From: Planctomycetaceae bacterium
GTDB lineage: Bacteria; Planctomycetota; Planctomycetia; Pirellulales; Pirellulaceae
Reading direction: 5' to 3'
Length of the DNA stretch: 64,000 nucleotides
NCBI GenBank assembly: GCA_018660825.1
Contig: JABJJO010000045.1
Span: forward strand, 1 to 64,000
In this document: one piece after another, positions 18,237 through 27,180 of the stretch
Layout of the letters: every line of letters starts with the position of its first letter
How positions within the stretch are numbered: position 1 is the stretch's first letter
The notes under the pieces: model-generated
What the model was told of the DNA's origin: nothing
The model's input: only the letters and a program-made list of their open reading frames with translations
The model's database searches: none
Translations under genes and position numbers: made by a program

Positions 18237-19613
18237 TCATTCGTGTAATTTTTGCCACGTGATCGTCACAGTAAATTCCGGATGCGTTAGCCCCGTCGTA
18301 ATTTCATAGGAATCCAAACCAAAATCGAGCTGAAACGCGACTGGCTGCCCTACAGGGTCATCGCCATTAAAGTCATCATCCCAGACTTCGATCGTGCCGC
18401 GGGCAATACCCGGCAACAGCTTTCTTAAATCTTTGGCCCCCCACGATGCGGTTAGCCCATCATCCGCCTCACTCGACTCAAACAACTCTTTACCTTCGAT
18501 GTCTTTTATTTTGAAATACAGATCCGGTTCTTTTTCACCCAAGGCCGGAATATTCTCCTGAGCGACAATCTTGACTTCTTTCATCCGCAACGCCACCCCA
18601 TATCTTGGCCGGTCAAACCCCTCATAGTTTTTAGCGCGAAGGCTCTCGATCAAGTCTGAATCCGTTATCGAACCATCGTCCGTTTTTTCAAATTGATAAA
18701 TCGTCGATAAATATTGGGCCACCGATTTAGACATTCCATGTTGAATGACACTGCCGAGGATGTAACCCATACGCGCCGAGTGCACGACGCGATGCGATTT
18801 TTTGATTCCCTCCACGTCACAACGATACTTAAAATTGTATGGTGTAACCGTCAAATGGTCTCGCGACTCTAGGTTGACAACTTCTTCGCTAAGTCCAATC
18901 CGTTCCGCCAAATCTTGAAAGGGACCACTAACATTCGGCAAAATGAATTGTTGTGCTTTACGCCATGGCCTAGTCATCGCCAAACCTTCATCATCATTGA
19001 TGCCGTTGATTTCAGCCCAAAATCCTGGCACATTATCTGACGAAGGTGACAACGTAACGATTTGCCCAATGAGTTTTTGATTTGCCGGTGGACAATACAC
19101 AGGCAATTCCACTTCCTTGTTTTCGGGATCCTCTAACACAAGGTATAAATGTGGCGTTGAGAGACAAATGACCATATCAATCGGATTTTTTAACTGAGAC
19201 GCCGCCAGCAATGCTACGTTACCACCATGGCTGTGACCGATGACTGCAATCTTCTCGCCTTGGGCCGAATACTCAGCAATTTCACCCGCCAAAAACTTAG
19301 CAGCCGTTTTTCGCGCTTCGTGATTGTTCTTGCCACTCCATAAAAATTGGTGGACTGTCGAGCCCGAAACTAAGGCTCGTTTCACTTCGGATGCAAAACT
19401 GGTTTTTCCAGCTACAATCAACGGCCAATTTGAATTGCCATCAAACGTCCCGTGCACGATAAAAACTCGAACTGGTTTGTCATCAGCCTGAGCTGCTCCC
19501 AACGGAAATTCATGGTCAATCAGTGGAGCCTGAGCTGCAACAGGCAACGCGAACTGCCATGAGATTAACAATAGCACAGATAAACGTGCCAACTTGTACG
19601 GGAGGATCTTCAT
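18237..19613 (-). CDS. Secreted lipase-like alpha/beta hydrolase
   Basis: A 458-residue exported protein with a signal peptide (residues 1-27, ending VAAQA). The alpha/beta hydrolase core has the oxyanion segment FIVHGTFDGNSNW, the nucleophile elbow GHSHGG within KIAVIGHSHGGNVALLAA, and MVICLSTPHLY after the following strand, as in lipases. A C-terminal ~120-residue part contains VKIVAQENIPALGEKEPDLYFKIKD and EVWDDDFNGDDPVGQ, which reads as a C2-like, calcium-binding type beta sandwich. The enzyme would cleave esters outside the cytoplasm. It converges with the dehydrogenase gene at 18196. Confidence 0.83.
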   Translation of the reverse strand: MKILPYKLARLSVLLLISWQFALPVAAQAPLIDHEFPLGAAQADDKPVRVFIVHGTFDGNSNWPLIVAGKTSFASEVKRALVSGSTVHQFLWSGKNNHEARKTAAKFLAGEIAEYSAQGEKIAVIGHSHGGNVALLAASQLKNPIDMVICLSTPHLYLVLEDPENKEVELPVYCPPANQKLIGQIVTLSPSSDNVPGFWAEINGINDDEGLAMTRPWRKAQQFILPNVSGPFQDLAERIGLSEEVVNLESRDHLTVTPYNFKYRCDVEGIKKSHRVVHSARMGYILGSVIQHGMSKSVAQYLSTIYQFEKTDDGSITDSDLIESLRAKNYEGFDRPRYGVALRMKEVKIVAQENIPALGEKEPDLYFKIKDIEGKELFESSEADDGLTASWGAKDLRKLLPGIARGTIEVWDDDFNGDDPVGQPVAFQLDFGLDSYEITTGLTHPEFTVTITWQKLHE

Positions 19614-19710
19614 ATCAGTATTCTAACGTTTCCTAGCCATCGAGCGACACCCGAAAAATATGTCCTGTAAATCAATAAATAACATGTCTATCGCCTGTTT
19701 TTCAAGTCTT

Positions 19711-19719
19711 TGTTACAAT
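19711..19719 (+). promoter_or_regulatory. Possible extended -10 promoter for the giant surface protein
   Basis: TGTTACAAT contains TG one base before TACAAT (19714-19719), matching an extended -10 element 32 bp upstream of the ATG at 19751. No good -35 lies 16-18 bp further up. It is in the divergent gap between two genes, where a promoter is required. This is weak evidence on its own. Confidence 0.35.
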
Positions 19720-19750
19720 TTGCGACCGCACTTTTTGAGATTTAAATCCT

Positions 19751-22582
19751 ATGGCGAACAATCAGCAACATCACAAACAACGACGACTTCAAGTTGGCGA
19801 AAAACTTGAAGATCGACGAATGTTGGCCTATGGTATCTGTGGTCGCGATTTTTCCGAACCAAATATCCCCAGTCACATTACTGCGTTTAATGACACGGTT
19901 CAAGTCGGTGAGGTGCTAGCGGGCATCAGTAAACGAACGCCGCGTGTTGGCCTTATCAATACACCCGCAACGTTGCCTCTCCAGTTCAGCCTATCTGCGG
20001 ATATTCTGACTACCGTTCAAAGCACAACGTTGCCTCGTTGCCAATCTCGCACCTTTCCCATCTCAGGCATTCTAACGTTAGATTATCTTGACGACCGCAA
20101 CTTCAAATTTGCCGGTTTTGACGCAGCTCGCAACCTGTGGTTAATTGGTGAACGTATCAACGGACGTACTCGTATCCGTCAGTGGCTAAAAGAAGCCATC
20201 AACCGTGATCGCAGCTATCACGTCCAAATCAACATCAACGTTAATCAACTGCAACTCGTCGCCAATAATGAAATTAAATTAACCCATGCTTTCCCCAACA
20301 TCGACCGGAACAACCCCACTGGCCTAGGTGCGCTACGTAAAGCGCCAACTCAATTTCAAAATGTTGCCCTGACGGATTATTTTCCCGAGATCACTACCAA
20401 CACGGATTCATTCAAAATCAAACCCCATGCGTCTGCGGTTGTGGATGTTCTGGCGAACGATCAGATCGCACAATCCATCGCTGCACAACTGACATTAACC
20501 GATTCCGTTTTTGCGGGCGGCACAGCAGCCATTGTTGACGACCAAATCCAGCTTACAACTGACGGCAGCTCCTTTGGCACCAAAACCATTTCTTACTCCG
20601 TCGCCGATCAATTTGGCCGCCGTGCAACCGAGCTGCTAGAAATTACAATCACCGCACCACTACCGTTATCACTCGACGTACTCAGTGGTAGCCAATACGG
20701 ATTTAACGTTCTTCAGGGAAAAACGGAAACCATTACCGTCGCGGACTCGGGCATTTCACTGCATCGACTCACCGGAATTGAAACCATTGGTATAAGTGCT
20801 CCTCCAACCCATTTCGGCATCACCACGACGCTCGCTGCTAATCCTAACAACCAGCGGGTTAACCGTGGTGGTTACATTGTGTTTGATTTACAGGATCAAA
20901 ACAACTATCGATTTGCGGGAGTGCTTGCGGGCCGGCAAACGATTACGATTGGAGAAGTCTCCGATGGGCGAACTTTCTACCGCCGCCGTCTAGTTATCAC
21001 TAAGCCCAATCCGTTTTCGTTTGATCTGCAGCTTGTCATCGATGGCCCCAAAACCCGCTTGATCGTCAACCAAGACCAATACATTTCACATCAATTTGAA
21101 TCTGATGTTACAGGCGGGCTTGTTGGGCTTAAAGGCCATCGTCGTGGATCCCATTTCCAAGGTCTTGAAATTCTTGAGTTCAGTGCGATCGATGTTGCTG
21201 ATATACAAGGCATTGTTAACGTTTCCGTTCATGAGCAAGCAGTGCTCGAAACCGTCTTGCCAGAAGGAGCGACCTATCTTAGTGCCGCCGCGGAAAACGG
21301 GAATATCCTCATCGAGAACAATCAACTGGTATATACTGCTGCTAACCATCACTGGGGGCCAGACAATGTGGAGGTTTCAATTTTGCTCGCTTCCGGTGCC
21401 AGACAGTCGCAAACGCTCACTGTCAACGCCGGCATTACATTCCCGATGGAAAGCCGCCTCGTATACTCTGACTACCTCGAAAACCCTGATTTACAGTCAC
21501 AAAAAGGGCTGAGGATAGAAGGCCACAGTTTTTTTCAAAATCCTACCGGCGACATTGCTCATGACAACACTATCGACGTCAGTGATTTCACTCTCGTCCA
21601 CTTTACGGACGAGCTACCTGAAGACTTCGATATCAGAATACAACTCTCGAACCCAACAAAATTTAACTACGAGCCTGAGCTGATCGTCTTTGATTACGTA
21701 GACGCGCTTAACTACAAATTCGCAGGTCTAGAGTACGCAGAAAAAGGGACCTCCGGTTTTTCGCTCTGGGAATGGGTTGCCAATAAGTTCTTTGATAATG
21801 CAACCACAAAATGGTTGGTAGGCGAAGTCATCAACGGTGAAAGTCACGTCTATCGCCACAACATCAAACATATGGATCTAACCAACGGCACTCACGTAGT
21901 TGTTAAAGTCCGCGGCAATACAATGTACTTAAGCGGCGCAGGAAAGCGGGTCAACAAGTACGCGTTCGACACACCCCTTAATCGAGGTCAAGTTGGAGTA
22001 TACGCACCGACCTCACAACCATTCTTTTACGACTTGCGAGTACTCGAACCCGACTCCTACAACAACAAACACCGCGGCATCAAAAGTATTCAACATAACA
22101 CCGCACTCTCTCCTGCTCGCTGGACAAGGAACTCGACAGATTCCCTGTTTGAAGTCCAACCCAGCCTAACAACCCCATCTCTTAATCTCGCTACGGTACC
22201 ACTGAATAGCCTCAAATCAACAATTTCCACAACAATCACCATTCCGCAAATCCCTGGGCTGGCCGCGAACGGTTTTATCGTTTTCGATTATCAAAACATT
22301 GATTCATTTAAAGTCGCTGGTATACGGGTTGGGATCGGCGATCTTTTGATTGGGCAATTTCGTGACGGTGTGCTAATCAAATTGAAAACCCGCGAATTGT
22401 CGTTAAACACTCAAACTGCTTACCGCCTAGATCTTACACTTGAATCCAACAGAGCCCAAATATCGCTCGACGATCACTATTCCATTGCTTATGACTTCAA
22501 CGATTACTTACTCGTAAATCCCGTCGGCGTCGGCACGCTGCAAAGCTCCGCATTCTTTACAGCACCCGAAATCTCGCAGTAG
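19751..22582 (+). CDS. Giant planctomycete surface protein with N-terminal LEDRRML motif and four repeated beta domains
   Basis: A 943-residue protein. Residues 13-26 include GEKLEDRRMLA, the LEPR-XLL-like sorting/anchor motif that planctomycetes place at the N terminus of very large surface proteins. No classical signal peptide is seen, which is usual for this class. A motif of the form hhFDYxDxxNFKFAG, about 20 residues, then W/hhIGxxxNG occurs four times, near residues 105, 374, 643 and 841; the first three are spaced about 269 residues. Between them are cadherin/Ig-like segments (VVDVLANDQ, TISYSVADQFGR). The repeats look like LamG/concanavalin-type domains, so glycan binding or cell adhesion is inferred. 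Confidence 0.85.
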   Translation: MANNQQHHKQRRLQVGEKLEDRRMLAYGICGRDFSEPNIPSHITAFNDTVQVGEVLAGISKRTPRVGLINTPATLPLQFSLSADILTTVQSTTLPRCQSRTFPISGILTLDYLDDRNFKFAGFDAARNLWLIGERINGRTRIRQWLKEAINRDRSYHVQININVNQLQLVANNEIKLTHAFPNIDRNNPTGLGALRKAPTQFQNVALTDYFPEITTNTDSFKIKPHASAVVDVLANDQIAQSIAAQLTLTDSVFAGGTAAIVDDQIQLTTDGSSFGTKTISYSVADQFGRRATELLEITITAPLPLSLDVLSGSQYGFNVLQGKTETITVADSGISLHRLTGIETIGISAPPTHFGITTTLAANPNNQRVNRGGYIVFDLQDQNNYRFAGVLAGRQTITIGEVSDGRTFYRRRLVITKPNPFSFDLQLVIDGPKTRLIVNQDQYISHQFESDVTGGLVGLKGHRRGSHFQGLEILEFSAIDVADIQGIVNVSVHEQAVLETVLPEGATYLSAAAENGNILIENNQLVYTAANHHWGPDNVEVSILLASGARQSQTLTVNAGITFPMESRLVYSDYLENPDLQSQKGLRIEGHSFFQNPTGDIAHDNTIDVSDFTLVHFTDELPEDFDIRIQLSNPTKFNYEPELIVFDYVDALNYKFAGLEYAEKGTSGFSLWEWVANKFFDNATTKWLVGEVINGESHVYRHNIKHMDLTNGTHVVVKVRGNTMYLSGAGKRVNKYAFDTPLNRGQVGVYAPTSQPFFYDLRVLEPDSYNNKHRGIKSIQHNTALSPARWTRNSTDSLFEVQPSLTTPSLNLATVPLNSLKSTISTTITIPQIPGLAANGFIVFDYQNIDSFKVAGIRVGIGDLLIGQFRDGVLIKLKTRELSLNTQTAYRLDLTLESNRAQISLDDHYSIAYDFNDYLLVNPVGVGTLQSSAFFTAPEISQ

Positions 22583-22688
22583 CTCTGCTTGCTCGGTCGC
22601 AATCAAACGCCAAAAACTTGCGCCCACCTGTAAGATTACTGCAGTACAATAAATAATATACCATCTTCGTCTCAAAGGTAATTCTATT

Positions 22689-24446
22689 ATGTCTTGTGCA
22701 CGCCTGCTTGCCGTTTGCTGTCTAATTATCACACCCTCGGCAAGCTCAGCTCAATCCAATTTCCACGATCTGTTGCCTGAGTCCACCGCTGCAGTACTCC
22801 AAATCCAAGAGCCCGGAGAGATTCTGCAGCAGATTTTAACCCACCCCGTCATCAACTCCGCGTACGATACTGGGCTCTATGACGAACTCTTACAAGACGC
22901 CCAACGAGCGCAACTCGAGACACTGCGAAACAAAATCCAAGACATCACTGGTTTGCCGTGGGATAACGCCATTAAACAGGCAACCTCCGGCGGAGTCCAT
23001 CTAGCCTTCGACCCACCATCAGAAGGTATATTGTTGGTTCTCCGCGGCGACGAAGTTGTTCTCGATAAAGTCTTTGATGCTGTGCTCAGCGTAATAGAAC
23101 CTTTAGCGCTCTTGAGTGGTAATCCTCTTAAAAAAGGTGAATATCGGGAGGGCATCATCGGCTACCAAATTCAAGAAATCCGTTTTGCAAAGAAAGCGGG
23201 CACGCTCGTCGTCACCAACTCGCGTGACCTCGGTCGATTTGTACTCGACCAACTTATTGATCCGACAACGCATCCCACTTTTGCCTCAAACAAAAATTAC
23301 CAAGAAGCCACAGTGGTTTCCAAGCCACAACAGCACACGGCTTGGTTTTGGGCAGACGCAAAGTTACTGCAGCAAAACAACGGGCTCGACCAACTAAACC
23401 AAGCCATGCGACAAAATATGCTGCTCGAGCTGCTTGCAGGCGGACTTGTCAATCAACTCGCAAAATCACCTTACATAACAGCAACCATTGATTTTGATCA
23501 TCAACATTTAAAGCTGGATTTCACAACGGCCCACGATGCCGAGTGGATCCCAGAATCGCGGAAATACTTTTTCGGAGAAGACGCCCAAGGATCAGCGCCA
23601 AGCTTACTGCTTCCCGCGGATACCATTGCCAGCATTTCAATGTTTCGCGATTTCTCACCGTGGTGGCTCCTAGCGCCGGACCTCTATGATGATGATGTGA
23701 ATGAGGGTATCGCCCAAGCTGACACCACACTCTCCACGTTTTTTTCCGGAAAGGATTTCGGGCTCGACATTCTCGGAGCCCTCGAGCCCGGCGCACAATT
23801 GGTTGTCACGGATAACCGATTTAAAGACGACGCGCCTCAACCTGACATTATTGTTCCAGCCTTCGCGATTGTCGGTACACTACAAGACTCAGAAACAATG
23901 CAAGCGGAATTGCGACGCATTTTCATCAACTTTGTTGGTTTTCTAAATGTCGTAAGCGCGATGGAAGGAAATCCACAGCTCGACATTGAATTGGTGGACA
24001 ACAAAAAAGACCGTATCATCACCACCTCGTTTATTCCACCTCTGGCGGGACAACCCATCTCTATTCAATACAACTTTTCGCCGACAATAATATTCAAGGA
24101 CGATAAGATCATCCTTTCAAGTACACGTTTACTCGCCGAAACACTGCGCGATGGCAGCCATGAAGAAGAAACTACCAAACGGAACAGTAACCGAGCCAAC
24201 TGGACAACCAACAGTCATCTGACGCTATTAGCCGATCCATTGGCTACCATCCTGCAAAAAAACAGAGAGATTTTGATCACCAACAACATGCTTGAAAACA
24301 GCACCGCTCGAGAGGAAGCCGAAACGCAAATTGACTCGCTCATTGCTATGGTTCAACTCACAAACTCGCTCGATATCACGATTAAATCCACTTCCAAACA
24401 ACTCGCTTTATCATTCGAGCTCAAATTTCAGCCGGACGACAAATGA
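22689..24446 (+). CDS. Secreted planctomycete protein of unknown function
   Basis: A 585-residue exported protein with a signal peptide (1-21, ending SASSAQS). The mature start NFHDLLPESTAAVLQIQEP is typical of a planctomycete family in which LPxxTxxxhxIxxP opens a DUF3352-like region; later text (GVHLAFDPPSEGILLVLRGDE, VVTNSRDLGRFVLDQL, ATVVSKPQQHTAWFWADAK) fits a repeated alpha/beta unit. No active-site motif was recognised. The stop overlaps the next start as ATGA, so this gene is translationally coupled to DUF1800 and likely works with that complex. An AAAGG ribosome site lies about 10 bp before the ATG. Confidence 0.78.
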   Translation: MSCARLLAVCCLIITPSASSAQSNFHDLLPESTAAVLQIQEPGEILQQILTHPVINSAYDTGLYDELLQDAQRAQLETLRNKIQDITGLPWDNAIKQATSGGVHLAFDPPSEGILLVLRGDEVVLDKVFDAVLSVIEPLALLSGNPLKKGEYREGIIGYQIQEIRFAKKAGTLVVTNSRDLGRFVLDQLIDPTTHPTFASNKNYQEATVVSKPQQHTAWFWADAKLLQQNNGLDQLNQAMRQNMLLELLAGGLVNQLAKSPYITATIDFDHQHLKLDFTTAHDAEWIPESRKYFFGEDAQGSAPSLLLPADTIASISMFRDFSPWWLLAPDLYDDDVNEGIAQADTTLSTFFSGKDFGLDILGALEPGAQLVVTDNRFKDDAPQPDIIVPAFAIVGTLQDSETMQAELRRIFINFVGFLNVVSAMEGNPQLDIELVDNKKDRIITTSFIPPLAGQPISIQYNFSPTIIFKDDKIILSSTRLLAETLRDGSHEEETTKRNSNRANWTTNSHLTLLADPLATILQKNREILITNNMLENSTAREEAETQIDSLIAMVQLTNSLDITIKSTSKQLALSFELKFQPDDK

Positions 24447-25801
24447 ACAACATTGATCCAGCATGGGCTTGGTCTCAGTTCAAGTCAACTAATAGACAAC
24501 CCTGGGGCCTCACGCAAGCGGCACACCTATACCGCCGCTCAGGATTTGGCGCGGGACGTGGTGAATTACAACGCGCGGTTGCTGGTGGTGTGCAGCGATG
24601 TGTCCAACAAATATTGCATGACAACCAAGAGTCACAGTCATTTCAAGATGAAATGGCACTTATGACTCGTAGCATTGTCTCAAGCGGTAACTTGCAATCT
24701 CTTGCCACCGCTTGGCTGTATCGAATGCTCAAGACGACCGACCAATTACACGAGAAAACGACGTTGTTTTGGCACGGCCATTTTGCGACCAGTGCTGACA
24801 AAGTCCAAGATGCTTTTATGATGCAACAACAAAATGACCTGTTGCGCAAACATGCCATCGGTGATTTTAGCGAAATGGTTCAAGCAATATCACAAAACCC
24901 CGCCATGCTGCTTTATCTCGACTCCGCCAATAACCGCAAGACACACCCTAACGAAAATTTCGCTCGGGAATTAATGGAACTGTTTTGCTTGGGTGAAGGG
25001 AATTACACGGAACAAGACATCCGTGAACTAGCCCGCTGTTTTACTGGCTGGGAAGTTCGCAACCGTGCGTACCGCTTTAACAAATACCAACACGACTTTG
25101 GTAAAAAGGCATTTCTCGGGACCCAAGGAGAACTAACAGGACAGCAAGCCATTGCACATGTTATCTCCACTCCGGCGGCGCCTCTGTTCATTGCTCGGAA
25201 ACTGGTCCAATACTATGTGATGGACGAGCCCGCGGCACCCGAGGAACTACTTGCTCCGCTAGCTAAGCGGTTGCGTAAAGATAAATTTCAAATCCGTGGA
25301 ACCTTGGAGATGATATTTCGTAGCAACTTGTTTTACTCCGAGCATGCCGTCGCGCGAAAAATCAAATCACCCGTCGACATGGTCGTCGGAATCATGCGCG
25401 GATTGTCGATCAAAACCGACCTAACCCAGGTTGCCCAGCGGTTACAGGAAATTGGCCATGGTCTCTACTTTCCGCCAAACGTAAAAGGCTGGGACGGAGG
25501 CCGAACGTGGATTAATTCATCAACACTCCTAGGACGATCAAATTTGATGCATGCACTTATCCACTCAGAAACCACGACATTTGGCAATACGTCGCTACAA
25601 GCGCATCTGCAGCACAACCGTATCCACAGCTTGGCACATGCCGCAACCTATTTTTCAGATATGTTTTGTGCTGTACCATTAGCCGACAATTCCAAATCAC
25701 AGTTGGTTGCAAGCTCGCAACAAGAGACCAACAACACCGAACAACAATTCAAATCGCTTTTACACCAGGTCGTGTCACTCCCCCAATTTCAACTCGGTTA
25801 A
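24443..25801 (+). CDS. DUF1800 family protein
   Basis: A 452-residue DUF1800 protein. Family hallmarks are HLYRRSGFGAGRGELQRAV at the start, TTLFWHGHFATSADKVQD, LLYLDSANNRKTHPNENFAR with ELMELFCLGEGNYTEQDI, and the C-terminal FPPNVKGWDGGRTWINSSTL. No signal peptide is visible, while the partner DUF1501 protein has a Tat signal. DUF1800/DUF1501 pairs are widespread in planctomycetes and other bacteria, and their biochemical role is unknown. Its ATG overlaps the upstream stop (ATGA), and its stop lies 4 bp from the DUF1501 start. Confidence 0.95.
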   Translation: MNNIDPAWAWSQFKSTNRQPWGLTQAAHLYRRSGFGAGRGELQRAVAGGVQRCVQQILHDNQESQSFQDEMALMTRSIVSSGNLQSLATAWLYRMLKTTDQLHEKTTLFWHGHFATSADKVQDAFMMQQQNDLLRKHAIGDFSEMVQAISQNPAMLLYLDSANNRKTHPNENFARELMELFCLGEGNYTEQDIRELARCFTGWEVRNRAYRFNKYQHDFGKKAFLGTQGELTGQQAIAHVISTPAAPLFIARKLVQYYVMDEPAAPEELLAPLAKRLRKDKFQIRGTLEMIFRSNLFYSEHAVARKIKSPVDMVVGIMRGLSIKTDLTQVAQRLQEIGHGLYFPPNVKGWDGGRTWINSSTLLGRSNLMHALIHSETTTFGNTSLQAHLQHNRIHSLAHAATYFSDMFCAVPLADNSKSQLVASSQQETNNTEQQFKSLLHQVVSLPQFQLG

Positions 25802-25805
25802 TAAA

Positions 25806-27053
25806 ATGCACCACTCATATATTTCCCGTCGACGCCTGCTGCAAAACACCGCGACGACATCCGCAATTTTAGCCGGTTCTACTGTTGGGGCCGGCCTGCC
25901 ACAGTTCTTGTTAAATGCAAGTGAAAACCAAGACGCCGATTCTAACGACAATGTGCTCGTCGTTATCCAGCTTTCCGGAGGCAACGACGGTCTTAATACG
26001 ATCGTACCTTTCAAAAATGACCGGTATTATGCAGCGCGACCGACCTTGGCCATACAGCAAGATCAAACGTTAAAGCTAAATGACGAGCTAGGGCTGCATC
26101 CAGCGATGACCGCTCTGGCAAATTTGTACGAAGCTGGCACGTTGGCGATCATTCAAGGAGTGGGTTATCCCAATCCCAACCGTTCGCATTTCGAATCCAT
26201 GGATATTTGGCACACATGCCGCCGCAAAACTCAACAACGCGATCATGGTTGGATTGGGCAATCGGTCACAACGGCATTACCCACATCACAAAGTACGCCG
26301 ATCCTGCACCTCGGCGCCGAAAAGCAACCATTGGCGCTTGCAGCTCCCACGCCACGGGCTATCTCAATTCGCTCTTTGGAACAGTTCAAGCTCCGTGGAA
26401 ATCAACAAGCGATCGCCGCCGCAGTAGCGCAAGGGCAAGCCTCCGACCCGGCGGAAAAAAACAATGGTTTGCTGGATTTCATACAGTCTTCAACCTCAGC
26501 GGCTCTAAAAACGAGCACGGAACTCATTAAATCCACGGCCCAAGATGTCAAGCGAAATGGTATGGTTACATACGCCGACACTGCGTTGGCCCAAAAACTA
26601 CAAACAACTGCACAATTGATTGACAGCCCGTTAAATACCCGAGTTTACTATGTCACACTTGACGGATTTGACACGCACGCCCAACAAGCCAATGCACATC
26701 AAGTCCTCAGTGGACAATGGTCGAATGCGCTTGGAGCATTCATTGCCGATATCAAACAGCGTGGGCACCAACAACGAGTAACCGTTATGGTCTTTAGTGA
26801 ATTTGGACGACGCATCGAGGAAAACGCCAGTAAGGGCACCGACCATGGTACTGCAGCGCCGATGTTTTTAGCAGGCGCGGCTGTTAAAGCTGGAGTCCAT
26901 GGCGCGCACCCGTCGTTGGACGACATCCAACAGGGAGACCTCAAGCACGCCTTCGATTTTCGCCAAGTCTATGCAACCGTACTCGACTGGATGGAATGGG
27001 ATTCCGCCACTGCGTTAAATGGGGAATATCCAACCCTACCTTTGTTCCTATAG
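25806..27053 (+). CDS. DUF1501 family protein, Tat-exported (DUF1800 partner)
   Basis: The start is set at ATG 25806, 4 bp after the DUF1800 stop, giving 415 residues that begin with a twin-arginine signal (SRRRLLQNTATTSAILAG). DUF1501 features are VLVVIQLSGGNDGLNTIVPF, RSHFESMDIW, YYVTLDGFDTHAQQ and VMVFSEFGRRIEENASKGTDHG. The fold belongs to the alkaline phosphatase/sulfatase superfamily, with metal-ligand-like Asp, His and Glu residues, but activity has not been defined. A longer frame to 25707 overlaps DUF1800 and lacks the signal. This is the shorter DUF1501 type that pairs with DUF1800. Confidence 0.94.
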   Translation: MHHSYISRRRLLQNTATTSAILAGSTVGAGLPQFLLNASENQDADSNDNVLVVIQLSGGNDGLNTIVPFKNDRYYAARPTLAIQQDQTLKLNDELGLHPAMTALANLYEAGTLAIIQGVGYPNPNRSHFESMDIWHTCRRKTQQRDHGWIGQSVTTALPTSQSTPILHLGAEKQPLALAAPTPRAISIRSLEQFKLRGNQQAIAAAVAQGQASDPAEKNNGLLDFIQSSTSAALKTSTELIKSTAQDVKRNGMVTYADTALAQKLQTTAQLIDSPLNTRVYYVTLDGFDTHAQQANAHQVLSGQWSNALGAFIADIKQRGHQQRVTVMVFSEFGRRIEENASKGTDHGTAAPMFLAGAAVKAGVHGAHPSLDDIQQGDLKHAFDFRQVYATVLDWMEWDSATALNGEYPTLPLFL

Positions 27054-27180
27054 CGGCACTAAAATAGATTTGCCTATTAACGGCATTCAGCATGGACTAT
27101 CATTAACAAACGACACTCAATTAGTTGCCACACCACCATCTATTTGTGTTAGTAGTGTGGGGCAATCACGGAATTTTACG

